Shown: positions 33,374-41,991 of the stretch, in pieces
Numbering within the stretch: position 1 is the first letter of the stretch
Layout: the number at the start of each line of letters is the position of its first letter
DNA from: Paenibacillus sp. YPG26
Lineage (GTDB): Bacteria > Bacillota > Bacilli > Paenibacillales > Paenibacillaceae
Length of the DNA: 64,000 nt
Assembly (NCBI RefSeq): GCF_023704175.1
Contig: NZ_CP084530.1
Coordinates: 492,501-556,500, forward strand
Direction of reading: 5' to 3'
Notes under the pieces: generated by a model
What the model was told of the DNA's origin: nothing
The model's database searches: none
The model's input: only the letters and a program-made list of their open reading frames with translations
Made by a program: the position numbers and the translations under genes

Positions 33374-34948
33374 ATGTACAACATGCTTACACTGGGTACC
33401 AAGAAATGGATCGGTCTTACGATTGAGCAGAATGGGGTCCGCTATATCAAGCTGAAGAAGAACAAGTCCTGGGAACTTGAGAAAAGATGCTTCCTTCCGC
33501 TTCAGCCTGGAATGATTGTCGAGAATGAAATCGCAGATAAAATAAACTTCAGCGAACAGCTGCACAGCTGGATTCAGGAGAACGGTCTCAAGGGCAGCGA
33601 AGTCTCGCTGTCCATACCTCCTTCCCAGATTATTATCCGCCGCATGACGATTCCAAGCACGAATGCCAAGCAGGTGGAGCAGCTTGTGAAGCTTGAGGTG
33701 GAGACCGCGCTTCATCTTCCTTTTGAGAATCCGGTCTATGATTACCTCCCCATTGGCAAAGACGAGGAGAATACACATCTTCTGGTATACGCCGCTCCTA
33801 GAGGTCTCGTAGAGGATTATGTGGAACTGCTCTCCGATGCAGGAATCAAGGTTAGTGCGGTAGAGACCTCGGCAACGGCTCTTGCTCGGGCGATTGGGGT
33901 CGGCAGGGATGAGACTTTTACCAATACGATGCTGATTCACCAGGATGGCACGCATCTGGACATCTATATGTTCCATGCCGGTCAGCCGATCTTCATGCGC
34001 TCCATTAATGTAAATGAAGTGCAGCAAAATCAAGGCTTTGCTTACAAGGAGAGCGGCCAGGCTCTAGAAGCGGATGGGTCTGCGTCAGCCAGGCAGACAA
34101 CGATAAGCACAGAACAAATGCAGGAGATCATTGCTGAAATTTCGCGGATGCTGAACTTCTATCAGTACAGTCTTCACGAAGGGGAGACCCGTATTACCGA
34201 TATCATTATTACAGGTTCAAGAGCTGGCCAGCAGCAGATGCTGGATGCGCTCCAATTCGCACTTGAAGACGTGAATATCCGGACGGTGAATTTTGACCGG
34301 CTCACGAGTGAGGCGGCGGCCGATCCTGAACTGGGTGCCTACCGGATAGCGATAGGAGCTGCAATCCGGAGGACTGAGACAGGGGCCCTGGATCTGCTCC
34401 CGAGAGAGGACCGTGAGGCACAGCTGTATCCTGTATTGTTGACCTCTGTTCTGGTCATATGGATCTTCGGGGCTATTGCGGTAGGGATTCTCTATGTAAC
34501 AAATCAGAATACAGTCAATGAGCAGACAACCCGGATACAGGAGCTGAACGACAATAAGACGCTCCTGATGGCGGAGATGGCCAAGCTGAATTCTTCAGGA
34601 CAGCCTGCCGATCCGAAGGTGGTCATTAATACCATTCTGAAATCCCGAATGGACGCTGTGGCTGTCCTGGATGAGCTTAACAAACCGCTGCCTCAAGGCG
34701 GGGCGATTGTTAACATAGGATACACACAGAATACAGAGATTACGCTAACTGCGAATTTCGTGAAGATGGAGGATGCTTCGGTGTACCTGAGCCAGCTGCG
34801 CAAGCTGCCTTTTGCCGTGAGTATGGAGATTGAGAAGCTGTCCGGAGACATGGTGGAGGCAGGTAATCTTCCTATGCGGGTCTATGCCGCAGTCTACAAG
34901 ATTCGTATGACAAGTGACAAGCAGACGCAGGAAGGCGGGGTGGAATAG
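33374..34948 (+). CDS. pilMN: PilM-PilN fusion, pilus alignment complex
   Basis: The 524-residue protein joins two normally separate subunits. Residues about 10-345 form the PilM actin-like domain ('WIGLTIEQNGVRYIKLKK', 'SLSIPPSQIIIRRMTIP', 'VYAAPRGLVEDYVELLSDAG', 'DIIITGSRAG'). Residues about 346-524 are PilN: the cytoplasmic peptide 'ALDLLPRED', one membrane helix (about 355-378), a coiled coil and an outer alpha/beta domain. In other bacteria PilM binds the 'NLLP' peptide of PilN in trans; here they are tied in cis. A PilMN fusion is, as I recall, also reported for clostridial pili. It lies 9 bases after pilD and directly before pilO. Confidence 0.88.
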   Translation: MYNMLTLGTKKWIGLTIEQNGVRYIKLKKNKSWELEKRCFLPLQPGMIVENEIADKINFSEQLHSWIQENGLKGSEVSLSIPPSQIIIRRMTIPSTNAKQVEQLVKLEVETALHLPFENPVYDYLPIGKDEENTHLLVYAAPRGLVEDYVELLSDAGIKVSAVETSATALARAIGVGRDETFTNTMLIHQDGTHLDIYMFHAGQPIFMRSINVNEVQQNQGFAYKESGQALEADGSASARQTTISTEQMQEIIAEISRMLNFYQYSLHEGETRITDIIITGSRAGQQQMLDALQFALEDVNIRTVNFDRLTSEAAADPELGAYRIAIGAAIRRTETGALDLLPREDREAQLYPVLLTSVLVIWIFGAIAVGILYVTNQNTVNEQTTRIQELNDNKTLLMAEMAKLNSSGQPADPKVVINTILKSRMDAVAVLDELNKPLPQGGAIVNIGYTQNTEITLTANFVKMEDASVYLSQLRKLPFAVSMEIEKLSGDMVEAGNLPMRVYAAVYKIRMTSDKQTQEGGVE

Positions 34949-35530
34949 ATGATGGAGATTGTTCGAAAGTACCGCACTGTTCTACTGCCGGCCGCTGTCC
35001 TCCTGTTCCTGCTGTTATTCGCCTTCTATATGCTTGCTGTTCAGCCGGTGGTCAAAGAGGCTGCTGCGCAGCAGGAGGAGATCAGCACCTTGGAGCAAGA
35101 TAACGGTCTTATGCAGAACAGAGTCAATGAGCTAAAAGGGAATAATGAGGATAGTCCTGAGATGGCGGCCATCCGCGAATATTTGCCAGCCAGCGAGAAT
35201 ACGGAGCAGCTTATATTGGATTTTGCCCAAATCAACCGGAAGGCCGCTGTCATTCTGCAGGATGTTCAGTTCACGCTGCCGGAGTCGAATCTGATCCGGT
35301 CCTCATCAAGCAAGGACAAGTCGCCTTTCCCAACAGTTCGCGAAGTGAAGATGACGGCTACGCTTGAAGGCAATTACAGTCAGATCAAGCTCTGGATGTC
35401 AGAGCTTCAGAAGCTGAAGCGTCTGATTGCGATTGACTCCTTTAATTTCCAGAGGCCTTACGAGACCCAGGCTCCAGGCAGTGTTATCAAAGCGACCGTC
35501 TCCTTCACGGCTTATTACGACCCTTCCTAG
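34949..35530 (+). CDS. pilO: PilO-like pilus alignment protein
   Basis: The 193-residue protein has one membrane helix (about 11-32), a coiled coil with 'EEISTLEQDNGLMQNRVNEL' (about 45-65) and a C-terminal alpha/beta domain ('VREVKMTATLEGNYSQIKLW'). This is the PilO layout; PilO pairs with PilN to link the cytoplasmic PilM ring to the envelope. Its ATG follows directly on the stop of pilMN. No pilP or secretin pilQ follows, which fits a cell without an outer membrane. It is the last gene of the pilus run. Confidence 0.85.
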   Translation: MMEIVRKYRTVLLPAAVLLFLLLFAFYMLAVQPVVKEAAAQQEEISTLEQDNGLMQNRVNELKGNNEDSPEMAAIREYLPASENTEQLILDFAQINRKAAVILQDVQFTLPESNLIRSSSSKDKSPFPTVREVKMTATLEGNYSQIKLWMSELQKLKRLIAIDSFNFQRPYETQAPGSVIKATVSFTAYYDPS

Positions 35531-35625
35531 TCTGCCTAGAATATAAATAGTCAGGATTCCTGAATACCTTTGGGCAGTTGGTTCGTATATATAGGTATAT
35601 CGCGGAAAGGTGGTGCATCTGCCGG

Positions 35626-36060
35626 ATGCATATATGGGTGTTATGGCTGATTGCTGCCGGGATTCTACTTGTCTCAGAAATGATGACGCTCACGTTCTAC
35701 CTCCTGTGGCTTAGTATAGGAGCAGGGGCGGCGGCGCTGGTGGCGTGGATCGCACCGGATAACATTTTGATGCAGGTGGTTATCGGCTGTGCGGTCGCGC
35801 TGGTCTTAACCGTATTTACCAAGCCGCTGGTCAGAGGATTTCGTACATCCAGAGGGTTCCAAGACATCGGTACCGAGCTTGTCGGCAAGCAGGGGATTGT
35901 GGTCGAGCCGATCGACAAATTGAAGAACGGGATTGTGAAGATCGGGGGAGACACGTGGACTGCGGTGTCCGATCAGTTCATCGGCGTAGATGAACGGGTC
36001 ATCGTTGTGAAACGGGGCAATGCCATACTAGAGGTAGAACGATGGGAGGATACACATTAA
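35626..36060 (+). CDS. NfeD-family membrane protein
   Basis: The ATG at 35626 gives 144 residues; a TTG at 35578 is an alternative, and the ribosome binding site (AAAGGTGG, 13 bases away) is weak. Two to three membrane helices lie in residues about 1-80, followed by an OB-fold domain with 'LVGKQGIVVEPIDKLKNG' and 'RVIVVKRGNAILEVERW', typical of NfeD C-termini. NfeD proteins partner with SPFH proteins in membrane microdomains, and the SPFH gene follows with a one-base overlap (TAATG). Confidence 0.85.
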   Translation: MHIWVLWLIAAGILLVSEMMTLTFYLLWLSIGAGAAALVAWIAPDNILMQVVIGCAVALVLTVFTKPLVRGFRTSRGFQDIGTELVGKQGIVVEPIDKLKNGIVKIGGDTWTAVSDQFIGVDERVIVVKRGNAILEVERWEDTH

Positions 36061-36995
36061 TGACTTGGGCCGTAATTGGCATTATTCTGGTTGTCGTTGT
36101 TATATTCATTGCTTTAACTGTCAAAATCGTACCGCAGCAGCGGGTAGGTGTCGTTGAGCGTCTGGGGAGATTTCACCGTTTGCTGACGCCGGGGCTGAAC
36201 ATTCTGATTCCTGTGATCGATCAGGTTCGCATCTATCATGACCTGCGGATTCAGCAGGCGAACGTTCCACCGCAGACGGTCATCACCAAGGATAACGTGC
36301 AGGTCCAGATCGACACGATTATTTTCTATCAGGTGGTAGGGCCGGAAGAAGCGACTTACGGGATTTCGGACTATGTGTACGGGGTACGCAACATCTCTAC
36401 AGCGACGATGCGCCAAATTATCGGTAAGCTGGAGCTGGACGAGACGCTGTCCGGACGGGAGAAGATCTCTACTGAAATTCGCCTCGCGCTGGATGAAGCA
36501 ACCGAGAAATGGGGCGTTCGCATTGAACGGGTAGAGGTTATCGATATTAAGCCTCCGCTCGATATCCAGGAAGCGATGGACAAACAAATGAAGGCCGAGC
36601 GCAGCAAACGGGCGATCGTGCTTGAAGCGGAAGCGGCGAAGCAGGACATGATTCTCCGCGCTGAAGGGGATAAGCAGAGCAAGATCCTCAAGGCGGAAGG
36701 GGATAAGGAAGCGCGTATCCGCGAAGCGGAAGGTCTTGGGCAGGCCCAGGAGCTTGAGGCATTGGGTCAGGCGAAGGCGATTCAGGTTGTCGCGGAAGCC
36801 GAGAAGAACCGGATTGCGCTGCTGCAGGGAGCCGGGCTGGACGAGAACGTGCTAGCTTATTATTCTTTTGAAGCCTTGACCGAGATTGCCAAGGGTCCTG
36901 CGAACAAAGTGTTCCTTCCCACCTCGACGGTTGATGCGCTGGGCAGTATTGGCGCAATCGGTGAGGTGTTCAAGGCAGGCAAGAGCGACAAGTAA
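36060..36995 (+). CDS. SPFH/stomatin-family membrane protein (QmcA-like)
   Basis: The ATG at 36060 has GGGAGG 11 bases upstream and overlaps the NfeD stop by one base. The 311 residues begin with a membrane anchor (about 4-24), then the SPFH domain ('KIVPQQRVGVVERLGRFHRL', 'WGVRIERVEVIDIKPP') to about 200. A helical, Ala/Glu/Lys-rich coiled coil with repeats of 'AEGDK' follows ('LRAEGDKQSKILKAEGDKEA'). Stomatin-type proteins form ring or cage oligomers that organise the membrane and regulate proteases. The pair with NfeD is the usual arrangement. Confidence 0.92.
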   Translation: MTWAVIGIILVVVVIFIALTVKIVPQQRVGVVERLGRFHRLLTPGLNILIPVIDQVRIYHDLRIQQANVPPQTVITKDNVQVQIDTIIFYQVVGPEEATYGISDYVYGVRNISTATMRQIIGKLELDETLSGREKISTEIRLALDEATEKWGVRIERVEVIDIKPPLDIQEAMDKQMKAERSKRAIVLEAEAAKQDMILRAEGDKQSKILKAEGDKEARIREAEGLGQAQELEALGQAKAIQVVAEAEKNRIALLQGAGLDENVLAYYSFEALTEIAKGPANKVFLPTSTVDALGSIGAIGEVFKAGKSDK

Positions 36996-37016
36996 TTCAT
37001 AGGGTTCACAAGGCAC

Positions 37017-37044
37017 AAGGCCCGGAGCAGCTGCTCCGGGCCTT
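37017..37044. terminator. 28-bp palindrome after the SPFH gene
   Basis: AAGGCCCGGAGCAG is followed at once by its exact complement. It is a strong hairpin 22 bases after the stop at 36995, but only GGTGTT follows, so it is an imperfect terminator. Confidence 0.65.
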
Positions 37045-37050
37045 GGTGTT

Positions 37051-37281
37051 CGCTTGCATGTCACTTCGCTTGCATGTCACTTCGCTTGCATGTCACTTCG
37101 CTTGCATGTCACTTCGCTTGCATGTCACTTCGCTTGCATGTCACTTCGCTTGCATGTCACTTCGCTTGCATGTCACTTCGCTTGCATGTCACTTCGCTTG
37201 CATGTCACTTCGCTTGCTTGTCGCTTCGCTTGTTTGTCACTTCACTTGTTTGTCACTTCGCTTGCATGTCACTTCGCTTGC
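37051..37281. repeat. 16-bp tandem repeat array, 14 full units
   Basis: The unit is 'cgcttgcatgtcactt'. Ten identical units run from 37051 to 37210, three variants follow (37211, 37227, 37243), one consensus copy lies at 37259-37274, and 7 further bases match to 37281. The array begins just after the palindrome of the SPFH gene and extends into the last codons of pspA on the minus strand. Because 16 is not a multiple of 3, several long frames through it are artefacts. There are no spacers, so it is not a CRISPR array. Confidence 0.95.
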
Positions 37282-37939
37282 TTTGCAGACGTTGGAGCTC
37301 TTCTTCCACAGCTGCCGAGTAGGCGGACTTCACTTCCGTGCCCGGTGCACTTGCGGCTGGTGCTGTATACGTATGACCTGCGGCATCCAGATTCGCTTCC
37401 CACTGCATGATTTTCTCTTCCATACGCTCAAAGCCCCTGGCAGCAGACCCGCTCTCGATGCCATAACTGAAGCTTGGGCGGATGCTCTGAGATCTTTCCT
37501 CCGCCTTCTGGGCTCGAGCCGCAAGCTCGGTACGCTTCTCTTTCAGGCGCTCATGCTCTTCCTTGGCATTCTGAATCTGGAACTCAAGCTCCTGGATGCG
37601 CACGCCTGCTTCCTGCAGCCGGGCGGCATGCAGATCTGCCTGCTCAAGGAACTGCAGCTTCGCTGAGAGGGCCTCTCTTGCAGCGGCTTCATTCCCTCCG
37701 GCAAGAGCCTGAGCGGCAGCCTGTTCGGACTGCTCGGCAGAACGAAGGGCTTCTTCCTTGCGCCAGGCAAGGACCTTAATTGAACCCTGCTGCTCTGTCA
37801 GCTTACGTTCAGCGGTCCGAATGTCTTCTTCGAGGTTACGAAGGTATTGGTTCATTAGCAGGACCGGGTTCTCCAGCTTGTTCAAGGCTTCGTGGGCAAC
37901 GGCTTTCGTCATATTGGCTAGTCTTTCAAATATACTCAT
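37253..37939 (-). CDS. pspA: Phage shock protein A (PspA/IM30/LiaH family)
   Basis: PspA-type proteins are ESCRT-III-like coiled coils that coat and repair stressed cytoplasmic membranes. The 228-residue protein starts 'MSIFERLANMTKAVAHEALN' with the amphipathic first helix, then 'KLENPVLLMNQYLRNLEEDI' and a long coiled coil to about 165, with a less ordered C-terminal part and a final helix 'YSAAVEEELQRLQSK'. AAGGAG lies 9 bases before the ATG. The last seven residues after 'LQSK' are encoded inside the 16-bp repeat array, and the stop codon is supplied by a repeat unit. It follows pspC on the same strand, 25 bases apart. Confidence 0.9.
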   Translation of the reverse strand: MSIFERLANMTKAVAHEALNKLENPVLLMNQYLRNLEEDIRTAERKLTEQQGSIKVLAWRKEEALRSAEQSEQAAAQALAGGNEAAAREALSAKLQFLEQADLHAARLQEAGVRIQELEFQIQNAKEEHERLKEKRTELAARAQKAEERSQSIRPSFSYGIESGSAARGFERMEEKIMQWEANLDAAGHTYTAPAASAPGTEVKSAYSAAVEEELQRLQSKRSDMQAK

Positions 37940-37964
37940 GTTCTATCGCTCCTTAATATTTGTA

Positions 37965-38192
37965 TTAGTAAGTGTGGTGATAAGAGTCATGGAATCCAAA
38001 ACCGCCGGCCGTCTCCTTCGGAACCAGGAGGCTTGCAATCACATAGATCGGGACAAAGCTGCCGAAGCTGAAGATGGCTCCCACTACCGTGACCAGACGA
38101 ATTACGGTTGGATCAACGCCAAAGTACTGCGCAAGGCCTCCGCAAAGTCCGCTGATTTTACGATCGGTTCTGGATCTGTACAATTTTTTCAT
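37965..38192 (-). CDS. pspC: PspC-domain membrane protein
   Basis: The ATG at 38192 lies 9 bases after GGGAG; another ATG two codons upstream is too close. The 75-residue protein has the PspC domain: '[20 protein letters not shown]', '[14 protein letters not shown]', then a membrane helix to about 60. PspC proteins sit in the membrane and work with PspA or other stress sensors. The tail ends with His and Tyr ('FHDSYHHTY'). It is first in a pspC-pspA unit. Upstream are two direct repeats at 38266-38297. Confidence 0.9.
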   Translation of the reverse strand: MKKLYRSRTDRKISGLCGGLAQYFGVDPTVIRLVTVVGAIFSFGSFVPIYVIASLLVPKETAGGFGFHDSYHHTY

Positions 38193-38265
38193 AGTCATAA
38201 TCTCCCTTTCGAATCTGAATTGGTTATATAGGGTTCAGTTAATGCGTTCACAATATGAGGTATGG

Positions 38266-38297
38266 TTGTAACTTATAGGGTACTGCTTGTAACTTAT
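38266..38297. promoter_or_regulatory. Two 11-bp direct repeats upstream of pspC
   Basis: TTGTAACTTAT occurs at 38266-38276 and 38287-38297, with 21 bases from start to start (two DNA turns). They lie 74-105 bases before the pspC ATG and may be a tandem activator site. The rest of the gap 38198-38518 shows only a 7-bp inverted repeat (atgttat/ataacat, 38441-38467). Confidence 0.45.
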
Positions 38298-38518
38298 GTC
38301 TATATCTTACCTTGCGGGGGATTCATTCAAAACGGCCCTCAGACGGTTCTTGATCTGGACTTAGGTCGGGGAAGGAACTCATCACAAAGGCCAGTAGCGG
38401 AACAGGGACGGAGACGGAAGCTTAGCAGATATGAGGCAGAATGTTATGGTACTGAAGCGCATAACATCGTAGTATGTCTTTAAGAACGCAGCTACATTTT
38501 ATGGGAGGAGATGGGCGA

Positions 38519-39067
38519 TTGAGTATTGCAGTATTAATCGGGAGCACGCGCCCGGGCGGGAATACAGAGCAGCTGGCGGACCAAGTGGTTGAAGGGATCA
38601 GCCACAGCAAATTTGTACTGCGCGAGAAGGATATCCGGACGATCGTTGATCAGCGCCATGTACCTGGCGGCTTTCAGCCTGTGGAGGACGAACATGATGA
38701 ACTGATTCAGCGTGTTCTGGAGCATGACATTCTGATCTTCGCAACCCCGGTCTATTGGTTTGGGGTATCAAGCCCGCTCAAGACGTTCATTGATCGGTGG
38801 TCCCAGAGCCTGAGGAGTCCAGACTACAACTTCAAGGACCTCATCTCGCAAAAGAAAGCCTATATCGTCGCCGTTGGCGGGGACGATCCGCATATCAAGG
38901 CCCTGCCGCTGATTCAGCAGCTCAAATACACCTTCGACTTCGTAGGGCTGCCGCTGGAAGGCTATATCATTGGCAAAGGAAGCAAGCCGGGCGATATCTT
39001 GGCCGATTCCCGCGCCCTGCTGAATGCGAAGTGGCTGAATGAGCGGATCAAAGAGCAGCTGGCCTGA
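38519..39067 (+). CDS. NAD(P)H-dependent FMN reductase, flavodoxin-like
   Basis: A TTG at 38519 lies at good distance from GGGAGGAG (38504-38510); an ATG at 38501 precedes that site and is unlikely. The 182 residues start 'SIAVLIGSTRPGGNTEQLA', the FMN phosphate-binding loop of the NADPH-dependent FMN reductase family. 'FATPVYWFGVSSPLKTFIDRW' is the second flavin-binding stretch, and 'IVAVGGDDPH' the third. It could be a quinone or azo reductase; the substrate is open. It is a single gene, ending at a terminator shared with ycnI. Confidence 0.88.
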   Translation: MSIAVLIGSTRPGGNTEQLADQVVEGISHSKFVLREKDIRTIVDQRHVPGGFQPVEDEHDELIQRVLEHDILIFATPVYWFGVSSPLKTFIDRWSQSLRSPDYNFKDLISQKKAYIVAVGGDDPHIKALPLIQQLKYTFDFVGLPLEGYIIGKGSKPGDILADSRALLNAKWLNERIKEQLA

Positions 39068-39179
39068 TGTACACTTTCCATCCTGCGCCCTGACACCCAT
39101 CATTAGACGGAATCAGGGTTAACAGACGAATACACTTAAGTCTGCAAGACAGCTATAGAAGAGGATGTGTTTATACCAA

Positions 39180-39228
39180 GACAAAGAGGTTATCCAAGGC
39201 AGTTCATGCCAGGGATAACCTCTTTGTT
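39180..39228. terminator. Bidirectional terminator
   Basis: A 15-bp perfect stem (acaaagaggttatcc/ggataacctctttgt) sits between the reductase and the convergent ycnI gene. Confidence 0.85.
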
Positions 39229-39253
39229 GTCTAACTTCAAGAAATTCATTTTG

Positions 39254-40027
39254 TTAACGTTTGATTCTCCGCACGAACAGAATGGAGACCCATAGTGCGG
39301 CCAGCGACGTGGCTAAGGCGGCAGCGGACAGCACGATCGAGAGGGTCTGAGCCGAGGAGGAACCGCTGCTTGCCTGCACAGCCGTGTCCGTGGCAGACGC
39401 AGCTGTGTCTGTGGCAGGCGAAGCCGTGTTCGTAGCAGATCCAGCTGTCTCTGTGCCCGCTGCCGGAGCTTCGGCAGCTGTGCTGGACTGATTGTCCGGC
39501 GCTGCGGCTCCATGGTCATCATGGCCGCTGTCCGAAGCAGCGGAAGCATCAGCAGACGCGCTCACTGTGGTCACAGAGTGGGGGGATTCTCCGCCGTCCC
39601 CAGTCCACTCGACGATTGTGCCATCTTTATAGTACTGATAGGCATCCCACGCGATGGAGGTCTCTTTATCCGGGTTCTTCGCCACAAAATTGAATTGCTG
39701 GAACTGGCCTGGCTCAATCCCGCCATCCCCTTCAGCGGCCCAGGTGACAGTGGTGATTCTGCCCGCATCATCTTTGACCGTCTCTACCTTCCAGCCGGGT
39801 ACAGGCTGGTAGTTCTTGAAGTCGACGCCGGCAGGGACCTTGATGGCAATTTTAACCGTAGGGACCTCCTTCTCCACAGGGATCTTGAGGGTATAAGTCT
39901 CGTAAGCTTTAGGCTTCGAAGCCGAGGGCTTCACGGTGATATGCGCACTGGCAAGGCCGGCGAACAATAAGGTGCCTGCTATAACTGCCGGAAATACAGC
40001 TGTCCATTTAGAGAATACGTGTCTCAT
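39254..40027 (-). CDS. ycnI: YcnI-like copper-binding membrane-anchored protein (DUF1775)
   Basis: The 257 residues start with a signal peptide cut before His29 ('GLASA' | 'HITVKPSASKP'). In the B. subtilis protein this N-terminal His forms a copper site, and the same arrangement is seen here. The DUF1775 domain covers about 29-155 ('PGWKVETVKDDAG', 'WAAEGDGGIEPGQFQQFNF'). A long Ala/Ser/Thr/Asp spacer with 'SGHDDHG' follows, then a C-terminal membrane helix (about 232-252) with 'VRRIKR'. It lies 41 bases after ycnJ on the same strand, next to csoR-copZ, so a role in copper acquisition or handling is well supported. Confidence 0.9.
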   Translation of the reverse strand: MRHVFSKWTAVFPAVIAGTLLFAGLASAHITVKPSASKPKAYETYTLKIPVEKEVPTVKIAIKVPAGVDFKNYQPVPGWKVETVKDDAGRITTVTWAAEGDGGIEPGQFQQFNFVAKNPDKETSIAWDAYQYYKDGTIVEWTGDGGESPHSVTTVSASADASAASDSGHDDHGAAAPDNQSSTAAEAPAAGTETAGSATNTASPATDTAASATDTAVQASSGSSSAQTLSIVLSAAALATSLAALWVSILFVRRIKR

Positions 40028-40068
40028 TTCAGATTAAGTCTCCTTTTATATAGATATTCTTCGATCAA

Positions 40069-41742
40069 TTATTTGGGGTTACCCACGGTAAAGTTAACAA
40101 TGCCATCCAGAGAATCCAGCGACTTCAGAAGGACGTGGTACTTGATCTCCCAGCGGCCCGCCATGGTAATCAGATCTTCCTTGATGACAGGAGAAGTGTT
40201 GCCAGGCATGTTGATCTCAAGCGTCCCCATCGCCATCTCGCGGGAGGTCAGCTTCAAGGAAGCCTGCTCAATGGCCGTGACCGGCTTGCCATCGGGGTCC
40301 TTGACCGAGATCTTGAATTCGTTCTTGCCCATAATATTAGGAGAAATGTCGATCATCACGGTGTAGCCGGTCCGGGTCGTATCCTCCAGATGAGCAGGAC
40401 CTGGATTGGACAGGGCGGTAGGCAGATTTGACAGAATAGCCGCCAGGATGAGCACAACAATCCCCACGGAGAATTCGATCCATACCGCCGGGCCTAATAC
40501 CTTGTTCTGCCGTCTCCCCCGGAGGAAGCCGGTAAGCGCGAAGACGAGCATGATGATGAACAAGGCGATTTTGCCTAGCAGCACCTGTCCGTATATGGAC
40601 GTGAACAGCGAGCCCAGCGACGGAGTGAAGATTTTGATGCCATAGATACCGCTTCCGAGCAAAAGAATCACGCATACCGCTCCGGTCAGCGAGAACCGCT
40701 GAATCGTCGCCCAGTAGAGCTGCTTGCGCTCTGCAGGATCAGTCTTGCCCCGGCTGTAAGCCGGAAGCAGGAACGCCAAGGCGAGCAGACTCCCCAGCCA
40801 CAGAGATGCGGCGGCCAGGTGCACGAAGTCATTGCCGATGGCAACCCCTTCGAGCTCCGCGGTAGCGGCATGTCCCATGAATGCCTTCGCCGCGAACATG
40901 GCCAGGATCGTGCCAACGGCCATTCCTGCAAAGACCGGCTTCTCCCCTTGGCTCCACTTGGGGATAAGGGCATAAGTCAGACCTGCGAGAATTAGCAGGA
41001 GCAGCACCTGGGTCCACCAGATGGAACCAAACGAGGAGTATCTGAGCGTCTCGCCAAGCACATCTTTGCCCCAAGCCTCACTCCAGGTGACTCCGGCATC
41101 AAGCTTGGCATGCAGGGGAAGACTTAATACGACACCCGCCGCAGTAAGCACAAAGGAAATGATCAGGGTCCATTGGCTTCGGCCCAGCTTATATGCCTCT
41201 CGGCGCTCTGCTTTGGGAAGCAGGAATAAATGGAAGAAGAGTGTGCCGAGATACAGGGACAGACCCGTATACTGCAGCCAGCGGATCAGCGTCCCGTCCC
41301 AATCCGGGAGTGACTTGGCCGCAGCAGCGGTCTCCGCAATGGGTACGGATTCACCGCTGCCGATGATGAACGGAAGGACACCTGTAATCGGGTGGCCATC
41401 CGCAGAGACTACCCGCCAGCTAACGGTATAGATTCCATCCGGCAGATTCTTCTGAAGACCCGCGGTAAGCTTAGCTGGATTCTTCTCATCCACGTGGGAA
41501 TTGTCCAGGTCTACACGTGCTCCGCTGGTGTTGGTTACAGCCAGGGAATGGAACACCCTCTCAATGGGTTCGTTATACACTATCGTGATCTCTTCTGGCG
41601 ATTTATCCAGGGCCTCATTGGCGGCAGGGATGGATTTCACGACATAAGCATGTGCGGAGACTTGTCCAGGACATGCGAGGAGGAGCAGCATGCAGAAGAG
41701 CATAATTGTGCTCAACCAGGGATAATTTGATTTGATATTCAA
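40069..41742 (-). CDS. ycnJ: CopC-CopD fusion copper protein, YcnJ-like
   Basis: The start is best placed at TTG 41742, which follows GAAGGTGA; the longer frame begins at 41772. The 557 residues comprise a signal peptide ending 'GQVSA', a CopC domain beginning with His31 ('HAYVVKSIPAANEAL', then 'VSADGHPITGVLPF'), a CopD membrane domain with about eight helices (about 150-425), and a C-terminal YtkA/FixH-like domain ('GYTVMIDISPNIMGKNEFKI'). YcnJ in B. subtilis is a copper importer induced by copper starvation. The first mature His is likely a copper ligand. ycnJ and ycnI are co-transcribed and divergent from csoR. Confidence 0.9.
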   Translation of the reverse strand: MNIKSNYPWLSTIMLFCMLLLLACPGQVSAHAYVVKSIPAANEALDKSPEEITIVYNEPIERVFHSLAVTNTSGARVDLDNSHVDEKNPAKLTAGLQKNLPDGIYTVSWRVVSADGHPITGVLPFIIGSGESVPIAETAAAAKSLPDWDGTLIRWLQYTGLSLYLGTLFFHLFLLPKAERREAYKLGRSQWTLIISFVLTAAGVVLSLPLHAKLDAGVTWSEAWGKDVLGETLRYSSFGSIWWTQVLLLLILAGLTYALIPKWSQGEKPVFAGMAVGTILAMFAAKAFMGHAATAELEGVAIGNDFVHLAAASLWLGSLLALAFLLPAYSRGKTDPAERKQLYWATIQRFSLTGAVCVILLLGSGIYGIKIFTPSLGSLFTSIYGQVLLGKIALFIIMLVFALTGFLRGRRQNKVLGPAVWIEFSVGIVVLILAAILSNLPTALSNPGPAHLEDTTRTGYTVMIDISPNIMGKNEFKISVKDPDGKPVTAIEQASLKLTSREMAMGTLEINMPGNTSPVIKEDLITMAGRWEIKYHVLLKSLDSLDGIVNFTVGNPK

Positions 41743-41991
41743 TGCATCGTCACCTTCTCTAGTAAATATCATTATGATTGTATCTTAGTATTGCCAGAAG
41801 AACATGACTACAACGGGCTATAAACCGGAAGCGGCCTAGGCGGGTTTATGTCCAATCTGTGAAAAAAGTCACTCTGGGGGTCTAACTATAAGTATACCCG
41901 TTATACGAACGCTAAATTTCTAATTCCAGTCCTCAAATGTTACTATTTAGGAACAATCGGACCTTGGATAGAAGCTGAAGCAAGAAAGTGC

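Noticed and set aside
37051..37281. Tandem repeats as a CRISPR array
   Set aside because: Units are 16 bp, directly adjacent and without spacers, and no cas gene is near.
37043..37666. Long plus-strand frames with 'HVTSLACHFACMSLRL' repeats
   Set aside because: They are translations of the 16-bp tandem repeat in shifted phases and antisense to pspA. The repeated peptide is an artefact of the array.
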